Assembly (NCBI RefSeq): GCF_002043095.1
Contig: NZ_MVOC01000044.1
Location: 134,910-198,909 of the forward strand
DNA from: Mycobacterium sp. AT1
Lineage (GTDB): Bacteria; Actinomycetota; Actinomycetes; Mycobacteriales; Mycobacteriaceae
Reading direction: 5' to 3'
Length of the DNA stretch: 64,000 nucleotides
Part shown: positions 42,290 to 50,772 of the stretch, one piece after another
How positions within the stretch are numbered: the first letter of the stretch is position 1
Layout: each line of letters starts with the position of its first letter
Program-made: the position numbers and the translations under genes
The notes under the pieces: model-generated
What the model saw: only the letters and a program-made list of their open reading frames with translations
Database searches by the model: none
What the model was told of the DNA's origin: nothing

Positions 42290-43275
42290 GTCCGCTGCTT
42301 CCGCACACCGTCCAGCAGACGCAGCGAGCCCCTGACGATGTCGGCGCCGCACTGCCGATGCAGCGCGTTGACGGGCCCGCGGCCATAGGTTCGCCACGCC
42401 AGCGCCCGGTCGAGGTGGGCGGCAGCGGTGTCACCGCAGTCGACCGACAGCCCGGCCGCGGTGACCACGTCGACTGCGGCGGTCATCGTGGCCATCGCCG
42501 TGACGTCGGAGACCAACAGCTCCGAGAGGGCATCGTCGTCGAATTCGGCGGCAAGACACTGCAACTCGACGATCGCTCCACGCAGCCGGCGGTATCTGAC
42601 CGGCGCGGCAACCGCGTCGAGCGCGGACAGCACCCCGTCGACGTTGCCGACGCCTGCCAGATGCGTCGACAACCGCTCGGGGTCGCACCCGTCGGCCAGC
42701 GCGAGGACGGCATGGGCGATGCCGAACCGGTCAAGCCGCGCCAGCAGCCGGACCCGCACGTCCCGTTCGACGGGATGGGGGTCGTCGACGAACGCGTCGA
42801 CGCTGGTGAGATTGGGCGGTTCGGTGACGAAGTGACGCAGTGCCGCGACGAGGGCGTCGTCGAGGTCGGCCGGCTCCAACGCGGCCAGCAGCCCGACCGC
42901 CGGGACGGCGGGGATGCCGACCTGCCGGTGGACGTCGACTGCGCGCCTGCGGGCCAGCTCCATCGGTCCCCCTGCCCCGGCCCCGGCCAGATCCGCCTTG
43001 GTGAGCACGACCAGCACCGGTCGACGGGCGGCCCGAACCATCTCGAGGTCTTCGTCCTTGACCGCTTCCGCGACGACCAGCACGCAGACGTCACCGTCGT
43101 GGGAAGCCGAGACGGCGACCCCGCGGCGGTGCAGCGCGGTCGCCACGTGGCCGCGGCCGACGCCCTCTCGGCCCAACACGGCGACACGGACCGGCCGGCC
43201 GATGCGGTCGGCGATCCGCTTCACGCGCGGGTCACCCGCCACGTTCTGCAGCTCTCCGACGAACGCCTGCGTCAC
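42286..43275 (-). CDS. dynamin-like GTPase-domain protein, Rv0209 type
   Basis: 329 residues, soluble. VRVAVLGREGVGRGHVATAL sits at the G1/P-loop position with Arg instead of the canonical Lys-Ser/Thr; VLVVLTKADLAG is an intact G4 (TKxD). The rest is helical. It starts at GTG 43275 and overlaps the downstream partner by 4 bases, so the two are made together. Paired GTPase-like genes beside trmB and pckA are conserved in mycobacteria (Rv0209/Rv0210); bacterial dynamin-like pairs often remodel membranes, but loss of the P-loop lysine makes GTP hydrolysis doubtful. Confidence 0.7.
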   Translation of the reverse strand: MTQAFVGELQNVAGDPRVKRIADRIGRPVRVAVLGREGVGRGHVATALHRRGVAVSASHDGDVCVLVVAEAVKDEDLEMVRAARRPVLVVLTKADLAGAGAGGPMELARRRAVDVHRQVGIPAVPAVGLLAALEPADLDDALVAALRHFVTEPPNLTSVDAFVDDPHPVERDVRVRLLARLDRFGIAHAVLALADGCDPERLSTHLAGVGNVDGVLSALDAVAAPVRYRRLRGAIVELQCLAAEFDDDALSELLVSDVTAMATMTAAVDVVTAAGLSVDCGDTAAAHLDRALAWRTYGRGPVNALHRQCGADIVRGSLRLLDGVRKQRT

Positions 43276-43421
43276 TACTCACTCCCCCGACCTTCACCCG
43301 GGTTTCATCGTGACACCGCCGCGCGCCCCCGCCGAGCGGCAAAATCCCGCCGCCGCGTGGTAGCCGGTCAAGGCAACTGTTGGGTATCAAATTGCCCCAC
43401 GATGAGGGCACACCGGCCCCG

Positions 43422-44207
43422 ATGAGCGACCATGGACGGATGCACGCGCAGCGCGAGGGGTCCGATCAGTCGGTCTCCGATGAAGACTCCGTCGGCGCGC
43501 ACACCCCTCGTCGCGTCAGCAGCTTCCGTTCCCGCCGGTCGGCGTTGTCGGGATTGCAGCGCGAAACGTGGGATCGCCGCTGGCCAGAGCTCGGAATGCT
43601 GGTCAGGGATTCCGACGGTGAAATCGCAGGCCCGCTCGACGCGGAGGCGTGGTTCGGGCGGTCCGCGCCGCTCGTCCTGGAGATCGGGTGCGGAACCGGC
43701 GTCTCGACGCTGGCGATGGCGGCGACCGAGCCGGACCTGGACGTGATCGCCGTCGAGGTCTACAAGCGCGGCCTCGCGCAGCTGCTCAACGGCGTCGACC
43801 GCGAGGGCCTCGAGAACGTGCGTCTGATCCGCGGCGACGGAGTCGACGTGCTCGAACACCTCCTGACCTCGGGTTCGCTCACCGGCGTCCGGGTGTTCTT
43901 TCCGGACCCGTGGCCGAAGGCCCGCCACCACAAGCGCCGACTGCTGCAGCCGGACACCGTGGCGATGATCGCCGACCGGCTGCGCCCCGGCGGCATCCTG
44001 CACGCCGCCACCGATCATGCGGGTTACGCCGAGCAGATCGGCGAGGTCGGCGACGCCGAACCCACGCTGCGCAGGCTGAGCGACTCCGTGATCGACGACC
44101 CCGGTGCCAACCTGCCGATCTCGGTCCGGCGACCCGTCACCAAGTACGAGGACAAGGCGCAACGCGCGGGCAGCGCCGTCGCCGAGTTCATCTGGGAGAA
44201 GCCGTAA
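43422..44207 (+). CDS. trmB: tRNA (guanine-N7)-methyltransferase
   Basis: 261-residue SAM-dependent enzyme forming m7G46 in tRNA. SAM motif LVLEIGCGTGVSTLAMA near residue 82, VIAVEVYKRGLAQLL, RGDGVDVLE, the TrmB hallmark FFPDPWPKARHHKRR near 155, and the C-terminal tRNA-binding RPVTKYEDKAQ. ATG 43422 (MSDHGRMHAQ) is preferred over TTG 43380. The N-terminal 40 residues are a disordered-looking extension. The stop overlaps the next gene as TAATG. Confidence 0.95.
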   Translation: MSDHGRMHAQREGSDQSVSDEDSVGAHTPRRVSSFRSRRSALSGLQRETWDRRWPELGMLVRDSDGEIAGPLDAEAWFGRSAPLVLEIGCGTGVSTLAMAATEPDLDVIAVEVYKRGLAQLLNGVDREGLENVRLIRGDGVDVLEHLLTSGSLTGVRVFFPDPWPKARHHKRRLLQPDTVAMIADRLRPGGILHAATDHAGYAEQIGEVGDAEPTLRRLSDSVIDDPGANLPISVRRPVTKYEDKAQRAGSAVAEFIWEKP

Positions 44208-44941
44208 TGAGCCTCACGGAGGACTTCGGCATGGTCGGAGAGGACGTCGGCGAGATTGCCGATGAACTTCCGAGCGAGGTCGACGACACCGTCGACCTGC
44301 AGCCCCAGGCCCCCCAACGTGTGCTCCTGGTCTGGGACGCGCCCAACTTGGACATGGGCCTTGGGTCGATTCTCGGTGGTCGCCCGACGGCGGCGCACCG
44401 GCCGCGTTTCGACGCCCTCGGTCGCTGGCTGCTGGCCCGCACCGCGGACCTGTCCCGCGAGCGTGCCTCCGAAGAGCCGCAGGTCACGTTCGAGCCCGAG
44501 GCCACGGTCTTCACCAACATCGCGCCGGGCAGCTCCGACGTCGTCCGACCGTGGGTGGAGGCGCTGCGCAACGTCGGTTTTGCGGTGTTCGCCAAACCAA
44601 AGGTCGACGACGACAGCGACGTCGACGCCGACATGCTCGAGCACATCGCGCTACGCCGCCGCGAAGGTCTGGCCAGCGTGTTCGTCGCATCCGCCGACGG
44701 TCAGGCGTTCCGGCTGCCGCTCGAGGACATCGCGCGGGACGGCATCCCCGTCAGCGTTCTCGGATTTCGCGAACATGCGAGTTGGGCGCTAGCGTCGGAT
44801 ACCTTGGAGTTCGTCGACCTCGAGGACATCTCTGGTGTCTTCCGGGAGCCGTTACCGCGAATCAGCCTTGATTCGCTGCCCCAGCAGGGGGCGTGGTTGC
44901 AGCCGTTCCGGCCGCTGTCCTCGTTGCTTACCTCACGCTAG
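44207..44941 (+). CDS. NYN/PIN-like domain protein, Rv0207c type
   Basis: 244 residues. After an acidic N-terminus, VLLVWDAPNLDMGLGSILGG carries the NYN-domain aspartate and asparagine, and DVDADMLEHIALRR and ASVFVASADGQAF supply the later acidic positions, as in PIN/NYN RNases. RNase activity is inferred from fold. Translationally coupled to trmB (TAATG) and 64 bases upstream of mmpL3, the conserved trmB-Rv0207c-mmpL3 order. Confidence 0.8.
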   Translation: MSLTEDFGMVGEDVGEIADELPSEVDDTVDLQPQAPQRVLLVWDAPNLDMGLGSILGGRPTAAHRPRFDALGRWLLARTADLSRERASEEPQVTFEPEATVFTNIAPGSSDVVRPWVEALRNVGFAVFAKPKVDDDSDVDADMLEHIALRRREGLASVFVASADGQAFRLPLEDIARDGIPVSVLGFREHASWALASDTLEFVDLEDISGVFREPLPRISLDSLPQQGAWLQPFRPLSSLLTSR

Positions 44942-45005
44942 TGCACGATTGAGATCGAAGCAGCGGAGGTAGAGAGAACTTGAAGAAGATCAGTTAGGAG
45001 CTCAC

Positions 45006-48000
45006 GTGTTCGCCTGGTGGGGTCGGATGGTGTACCGATTCCGATACATAGTGATCGGAGTCATGGTCGCGCTGTGCGTGGGCGGCGGCATCTACGGCGC
45101 AAGCCTGGGGCAGCACGTCACTCAGAGCGGGTTCTACGACGAGACCAGTCAGTCGGTCGCCGCGTCGGAGTTGGCCGACCAGGTCTACGGACGTGACCGG
45201 CTCAGCCACATCGTGGCCGTTCTCGACGCGCCGGATGGCAAGAAGGCCGACGACCCGCAGTGGTCGAAGGAAGTCAAGGCCGAGCTCGACAAGGTCGTCA
45301 AGGACCATCCCGACCAGATTCTGTCCTGGCAGGGCTACCTGACCAATCCGTCGGGCGACCCGACCACCAACAAGGCCCTCGCCAACGACGGCACGCGCAC
45401 GTTCGTCGTCATGCCTCTCAAGGGCGACGACGACGACACCATCCTCAAGAACTACAAGATCATCCAGCCGGATCTTCAAACGGTCGACGACGGCAAGATT
45501 CAACTCGCCGGCCTGCAGCCCATCGCCAGCGAGCTCACCGGCACCATCGGCGAGGACCAGAAGCGCGCCGAGGTCGCGGCCATCCCGCTGGTCGCGGTGG
45601 TGCTGTTCTTCGTCTTCGGCACCGTCATCGCGGCCAGCCTGCCCGCCATCATCGGCGGCCTGACCATCATGGGCGCGCTCGGCATCATGCGGGTGGCCGC
45701 CGACTTCACCCCGGTGCACTTCTTCGCCCAGCCAGTCGTGACCCTGATCGGTCTCGGCATCGCGATCGACTACGGCCTCTTCATCGTGAGCCGGTTCCGA
45801 GAAGAGCTCGCCGAGGGGTATGACACCGAGGCCGCGGTAAGACGCACGATGATGACCTCCGGTCGCACCGTCATGTTCTCGGCAGTGATCATCGTGGCGT
45901 CGTCGGTGCCGCTGCTGCTGTTCCCGCAGGGGTTCCTCAAGTCCATCACGTACGCGATCATCGCGTCGGTCATGCTCGCGGCGATCATGTCGAACACGGT
46001 GCTCATCGCCGCGTTGGCCGTCCTCGGACACCGCGTCGACTCACTCGGCGTGAACTCGCTGACGAAGTTCGCGCTGCCGAACACCATCCACTCGGACCCC
46101 TCGAACCCGAAGAAGAACACCTTCGCCCTCGCGGCGATCCCGACGGGCATCCTGCTTCCCCCGGTGGGCATCGCGGTCGGGCACATCGCCCGCACCCAGA
46201 TAAAGAAGACCGGTGAGCAGGGCGCAGGCCTGGCCTACATCGGTCTGGTGTTCGCCTACCTCGGTCTCTACGGCGGACTCGCCTACGGTTGCTATGCCCT
46301 CCGCGATGCGGGGACCGTCGACGGGTCCCTGTTCTGGATCCTGCTCGGCATCGTGATCTTCTGCGCCAGCGTCACCGCGATCCTGGCGGTGGCCCGGTTC
46401 GTCCCGTTCGTCCGCCGGATCACCGTCTGGTGGCTGAACTTCCTGACCGAGAAGACCCAGAAGACGAAGACCCGCGAAGAGGTCGAGAAGGGCTTCTGGG
46501 GCACCCTTGTCAACAAGGTCATGAAACGGCCGGGCCTGTTCGCCCTGCCCATCGTGATCGTCATGACCCTGCTCGTCATTCCGCTCGGTCAGCTCGCCCT
46601 CGGCGGCATCAGCGAGAAGTACCTCCCCCCGGACAACGCGGTGCGTCAGGCGCAGAACGCCTTCGACTCCAGCTTCCCCGGCTATCGCACCGAGAAGTTG
46701 ACCCTGGTCGTCCAGGGCGCGACGCCCGAACAGCTCGCCCAGGTGAAGAACGAGGCGTCCCAGATCACCGGGTTCACCGGCACGTGGGACGAGCGTCCGG
46801 TGGCGCCGGAGGTCAAGGACCCGAAGATCCCGATCGGCGCGGACGGGCAACCGCACCCGTGTCTGTCGAAGGATCTGCCCTGCGTCCTGCAGAACGGCCT
46901 CGAAGTACGCAACGACGCCTCCAAGAAGATCGACGAACTCCGTGAGATGTCCGCCCCGAAGGGCGTGACGATCTGGGTGGGCGGCACCCCCGCGCTGGAG
47001 CAGGACAGCATCCACAGCCTCTTCGCGAAGCTGCCGGTGATGGTCGTCGTGCTGATCCTCACCACCACCGTGCTGATGTTCCTGGCGTTCGGCTCGCTGG
47101 TGCTGCCCATCAAGGCGGCGCTGATGAGCGCGCTGACGCTCGGCTCGACCATGGGCATCCTGACCTGGATGTTCGTCGACGGGCATGGGTCCGGACTGAT
47201 GAATTACACGCCGCAACCATTGATGGCCCCAATGATCGGGTTGATCATCGCCGTCATTTGGGGTCTGTCGACGGACTACGAGGTGTTCTTGGTCTCCCGC
47301 ATGGTGGAGGCCAGGGCCCGCGGACTGTCGACGGCCGAGGCGATCCGCGTCGGAACGGCCACCACCGGTCGACTCATCACCGGCGCCGCGCTGATCCTGG
47401 CGGTCGTGGCAGGCGCGTTCGTGTTCTCCGATCTGGTGATGATGAAGTACCTGGCCTTCGGCCTGCTGTTGGCGCTGCTCCTCGACGCCACGGTCATCCG
47501 GATGTTCCTGGTGCCGGCGATCATGAAGATGCTCGGCGACGACTGCTGGTGGGCACCGCAGTGGATGAAGCGCATCCAGGAGCGGCTGGGACTCGGCGAG
47601 GTCGAGCTGCCCGACGAACGCAAGCGGCCGACCGCCCGCGAGGCCGAGGTCGACGCCGAGGCACTCGTCGGCGCCGGAGCACCCATGCGAGCGCTCCCTC
47701 CGCACGACCCCACGCACCCGCAGCCGGGACCGCGCTCGGTCACCACCGGCAAGGTCGCGCCGCAGCGGGTCAGCCCGCCGTCGGCAGCGGGCACCACCCG
47801 CTTGCCAACGGCACCGCCTCCGCCACCGGCCGAGCCGCCGACGACGCGGATGCCCGCCGCTGCACCCGTCGACCAGACGACTCGGATGCCTGCTCAGACC
47901 GAGCCGCCCACCACGCGCACCCCTCGGGTCGACCCGGGCCGCCCGGCCACCCCGCCGCGGACCCCGTCCCCGGCCAAGGCGTCCAGCCCCCGCGGCTCGG

Positions 48001-48272
48001 ACGACGCAGCTGGTCGGGAGATCGAGTCTTGGCTGGGTGACCTGCGCGGCGGTGCCGCACAGGGCGAGGCCAAGCGTCCGCCGACCGCAGGCCGACGCCA
48101 GCCACCGCCGCCTGCGACCGAACCGCCGACCACGGCGATTCCCGTTTCCCGGCCGACGGACTCCGATCAGACCGAGAAGATCGACACCCGTGAGGTGTCC
48201 GACGAGAATCCCAAGCGTCGGGGCGGCGGCATGAGCGCCGCGGACCTGCTGCGTCGGGAAGGCCGGCTCTAG
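45006..48272 (+). CDS. mmpL3: MmpL3 trehalose monomycolate exporter with an extra membrane-domain insertion
   Basis: 1088-residue RND transporter that flips trehalose monomycolate across the inner membrane; essential for mycolate delivery. Proton-relay Asp-Tyr pairs are in GIAIDYGLF (about residue 253) and GLSTDYEVF (about 755), with porter domains between. The C-terminal 220 residues are Pro/Thr-rich with repeated TTRMP-type units. Odd: residues 360-471 (46083-46418) have no counterpart in M. tuberculosis MmpL3. They contain AIPTGILLPPVGIAVGHIAR, GEQGAGLAYIGLVFAYLGLY and a third hydrophobic helix, resembling a DUF4190 module. Removing them gives 976 residues and restores the usual Asp near 643. 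GTG 45006 has TAGGAG upstream. Confidence 0.95.
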   Translation: MFAWWGRMVYRFRYIVIGVMVALCVGGGIYGASLGQHVTQSGFYDETSQSVAASELADQVYGRDRLSHIVAVLDAPDGKKADDPQWSKEVKAELDKVVKDHPDQILSWQGYLTNPSGDPTTNKALANDGTRTFVVMPLKGDDDDTILKNYKIIQPDLQTVDDGKIQLAGLQPIASELTGTIGEDQKRAEVAAIPLVAVVLFFVFGTVIAASLPAIIGGLTIMGALGIMRVAADFTPVHFFAQPVVTLIGLGIAIDYGLFIVSRFREELAEGYDTEAAVRRTMMTSGRTVMFSAVIIVASSVPLLLFPQGFLKSITYAIIASVMLAAIMSNTVLIAALAVLGHRVDSLGVNSLTKFALPNTIHSDPSNPKKNTFALAAIPTGILLPPVGIAVGHIARTQIKKTGEQGAGLAYIGLVFAYLGLYGGLAYGCYALRDAGTVDGSLFWILLGIVIFCASVTAILAVARFVPFVRRITVWWLNFLTEKTQKTKTREEVEKGFWGTLVNKVMKRPGLFALPIVIVMTLLVIPLGQLALGGISEKYLPPDNAVRQAQNAFDSSFPGYRTEKLTLVVQGATPEQLAQVKNEASQITGFTGTWDERPVAPEVKDPKIPIGADGQPHPCLSKDLPCVLQNGLEVRNDASKKIDELREMSAPKGVTIWVGGTPALEQDSIHSLFAKLPVMVVVLILTTTVLMFLAFGSLVLPIKAALMSALTLGSTMGILTWMFVDGHGSGLMNYTPQPLMAPMIGLIIAVIWGLSTDYEVFLVSRMVEARARGLSTAEAIRVGTATTGRLITGAALILAVVAGAFVFSDLVMMKYLAFGLLLALLLDATVIRMFLVPAIMKMLGDDCWWAPQWMKRIQERLGLGEVELPDERKRPTAREAEVDAEALVGAGAPMRALPPHDPTHPQPGPRSVTTGKVAPQRVSPPSAAGTTRLPTAPPPPPAEPPTTRMPAAAPVDQTTRMPAQTEPPTTRTPRVDPGRPATPPRTPSPAKASSPRGSDDAAGREIESWLGDLRGGAAQGEAKRPPTAGRRQPPPPATEPPTTAIPVSRPTDSDQTEKIDTREVSDENPKRRGGGMSAADLLRREGRL

Positions 48273-49459
48273 TCCTTCGGGGACAGTTCGTCGGTCTCGC
48301 CTTCGATGGGCGGTCCGACGTCCGCCGCGAGAGCGGCTTCCTCGGCGGCGGGGTCGTCGGCGAGCAGGACGCGCATCGCGCTGTTGACCACGGCGACGAT
48401 CGGCACGGCCAGCAGCGCGCCGACGATGCCCGCCGTGACGCCGCCCGCGGTGATCGCCAGGACCACCGCGAGCGGGTGCAGTGACACCGCACGGCCCATC
48501 ACCAGCGGCTGCAGGACGTGCGCCTCGAGTTGCTGCACGGCGATGATGAGCCCGAAGGTGATCAGTGCGTAGACCCATCCCTTCGCGATCAGCGCGACGA
48601 TGACGGCCAGTCCCCCGGTCAGCACCGCGCCGACCAGCGGGATGAACGCACCGAGGAACACCAGTGAGGCCAGCGGCAGCGCGAGCGGGATGCCCATGAT
48701 CGCCAAGCCCGTCCCGATGCCTACGGCGTCGACGAACGCCACCAGGAACGTCGCGCGGACGTAGCCGATCAGCGAGTGGAAACCCGCCCGGCTGGCGTCG
48801 CGCACCCTTGGGCGCACGTTCGTCGGGAAGATCTTCGTGACGAACGCGAAGATGTGGCGGCCGCCCTGCAGCAGGAAGATCAGCGTGAAGAGCATCAGCA
48901 GGGCGCCGGTGACGATCTCGGTGATGGTGCCTGCCGTCGACAGGGCGCCGCTGGTCAGCTTCGACTGGTTGTTCTTGAGCGCCTCGATCGCGGTGTCGGT
49001 CGCGCTCTTGATCTGGTCGTTGCTGAAGTGCGACAGCAAGCCGGTGTTCAGCGAGTTCCTGGCATTGGTGATGCTGAGGGTGACCTGGTCGACCAGTGCG
49101 GGCGCGCCCTGGATGAACTGGCTGACGACGAACGTCAGGAGGCCGCCGACCACGACGATGCTGCCGACGATGACGGCTGCCACGGCGGCACCCCTCGGCA
49201 GTCCCAAGCGGTCGAGGAAGTCGACGAGCGGAAGCAGCATCGCCGTCACCATCGTCGCGAGCAGCACGGGCACCACGATGACCTCGAGGTGCGAGACGAC
49301 CCAGACGACGGCGACCAGGGCGCCGAGGATGATCAGCAGCCGCCACGACCACGCGGCGGTCTTGCGGACGATGGGGTGGACCGACGCGTCGGCCTCCGGA
49401 TCGAGTGACAATGATTTCGGCGGAGATGATGCGAGGGCCTCTGACGACCGGGAAGGCAT
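48269..49459 (-). CDS. AI-2E/PerM-family membrane protein, Rv0205 type
   Basis: 396-residue polytopic membrane protein of the AI-2E transporter (PerM/UPF0118) family. Hydrophobic segments cluster at the N-terminus (about 37-80), then a long extracytoplasmic/helical stretch (SNDQIKSATDTAIEALKNNQ), and a C-terminal bundle including GAFIPLVGAVLTGGLAVIVA and the signature YALITFGLIIAVQQLEAHVL. Some members are sodium/proton antiporters; quorum-signal export should not be assumed. It converges on mmpL3, sharing CTAG as stop. ATG 49459 (MPSRSSEAL) is chosen over 49498. Confidence 0.87.
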   Translation of the reverse strand: MPSRSSEALASSPPKSLSLDPEADASVHPIVRKTAAWSWRLLIILGALVAVVWVVSHLEVIVVPVLLATMVTAMLLPLVDFLDRLGLPRGAAVAAVIVGSIVVVGGLLTFVVSQFIQGAPALVDQVTLSITNARNSLNTGLLSHFSNDQIKSATDTAIEALKNNQSKLTSGALSTAGTITEIVTGALLMLFTLIFLLQGGRHIFAFVTKIFPTNVRPRVRDASRAGFHSLIGYVRATFLVAFVDAVGIGTGLAIMGIPLALPLASLVFLGAFIPLVGAVLTGGLAVIVALIAKGWVYALITFGLIIAVQQLEAHVLQPLVMGRAVSLHPLAVVLAITAGGVTAGIVGALLAVPIVAVVNSAMRVLLADDPAAEEAALAADVGPPIEGETDELSPKD

Positions 49460-49536
49460 CCCGGTAGCGTAACGACTCGCCGCGCCGGTTCCTGGCAAAG
49501 CTGGCGGTGTGGTGGCGCGCCGTTACCCTGGAGGCC

Positions 49537-50763
49537 GTGTCGCAGGATGCCGTCCACGGCGGGAGCGAAGCGACCTCGGCGGGCAGTCCACGCAAGGACG
49601 GCTCCAGCGGAGCGACCGGGGACGCAACCCAGGAGTGCCGTCCACGCGGGAAGTACTGGTGGGTGCGCTGGCTGCTGGTCGGCGTCGCCGTCACCGTGCT
49701 CGCCGTCGAAGTGGTGCTGGTGTGGGATCAGCTCGCGAAGGCCTGGCGGAGCCTGTTGTCGGCGAACTGGTGGTGGGTGCTCGCCGCCGCGTTCGCGGCG
49801 CTGGCGTCCATGCACAGCTTTGCCCAGATCCAGCGCACGCTGCTGAAGTCCGCTGGGGTCGACGTCAAGCAGTGGCGTTCGGAGGCCGCGTTCTACGCAG
49901 GCAACGCGCTGTCGACGACGATGCCGGGCGGTCCGGTGCTCTCCGCCACGTTCGTCTACCGACAGCAACGGCTGTGGGGCGCCTCCCCCATGGTCGCGTC
50001 GTGGCAGCTGGTCATGTCGGGTGTTCTGCAGGTCGTCGGCCTGGCGCTGATCGGCCTCGGGGGCGCCTTCCTCCTTGGCGCCAGCAAGAACCCGCTGTCG
50101 CTGATCTTCACCCTCGGTGGGTTTCTCGCCCTCCTCGTGCTGGCACAGTCGGTCGCCGCCAACCCTCAGCAGATCGACGGCATCGGCGTGAAGGTGCTGT
50201 CGTGGTTCAACTCGTTGCTCGGCAAGCCCGCCGACAACGGCCTGGCCAAGTGGCGCGAAATCCTGTGTCAGCTCGAGTCGGTCAGCCTGAGCCGGCGGAC
50301 CCTGGGCACCGCCTTCAGCTGGTCGGTGTTCAACTGGGTCGCCGACGTCGCGTGTCTGGCGTTCGCCGCCTACGCCGCGGGCGGCAAACCGTCACTGGCG
50401 GGTCTGACGGTCGCCTACGCGGCAGCGCGCGCGGTCGGCTCCATCCCGTTGATGCCAGGCGGGCTTCTGGTCGTCGAGGCCGTGCTGGTTCCCGGCCTGG
50501 TGTCCAGCGGGATGACGCTGGCGTCGGCGATCTCGGCGATGCTGATCTACCGGCTGGTGAGCTGGATCTTCATCTCGGCGATCGGCTGGGTGGTGTTCTT
50601 CTTCCTGTTCCGCACCGAGAGTTCCGTCGACCCGGACGCGGCCCTCTACGAGAACCCGGTCGACGACCCCGCCGACGCCGGGGCGATGCCCGCACAGTTC
50701 AGCCCCGACCCCGAGGTGTCCTACGAACCCGAAGCCAGACACGAGCCCAAGGAGCGGCCATAG
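49537..50763 (+). CDS. flippase-like (UPF0104/LPG synthase TM) membrane protein, Rv0204c type
   Basis: 408-residue membrane protein with about eight helices related to the lysylphosphatidylglycerol synthase transmembrane/flippase family. Blocks: AFYAGNALSTTMPGGPVLSA near residue 125, PLMPGGLLVVEAVLVPGLVS near 305, and AISAMLIYRLVSWIFISAIG. GTG 49537 has GGAGG five bases upstream and removes a doubtful N-terminus reaching 49507. A soluble acidic tail follows the last helix. Substrate unknown; its place next to mmpL3 suggests an envelope lipid role. Nine bases precede the lipoprotein gene downstream. Confidence 0.8.
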   Translation: MSQDAVHGGSEATSAGSPRKDGSSGATGDATQECRPRGKYWWVRWLLVGVAVTVLAVEVVLVWDQLAKAWRSLLSANWWWVLAAAFAALASMHSFAQIQRTLLKSAGVDVKQWRSEAAFYAGNALSTTMPGGPVLSATFVYRQQRLWGASPMVASWQLVMSGVLQVVGLALIGLGGAFLLGASKNPLSLIFTLGGFLALLVLAQSVAANPQQIDGIGVKVLSWFNSLLGKPADNGLAKWREILCQLESVSLSRRTLGTAFSWSVFNWVADVACLAFAAYAAGGKPSLAGLTVAYAAARAVGSIPLMPGGLLVVEAVLVPGLVSSGMTLASAISAMLIYRLVSWIFISAIGWVVFFFLFRTESSVDPDAALYENPVDDPADAGAMPAQFSPDPEVSYEPEARHEPKERP

Positions 50764-50772
50764 GATTGGCGA

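Noticed and set aside
46041..49694. 1217-codon leftward frame opposite mmpL3
   Set aside because: Composition is typical of third-position GC bias; it spans mmpL3 and the AI-2E gene and contains no recognisable domain.
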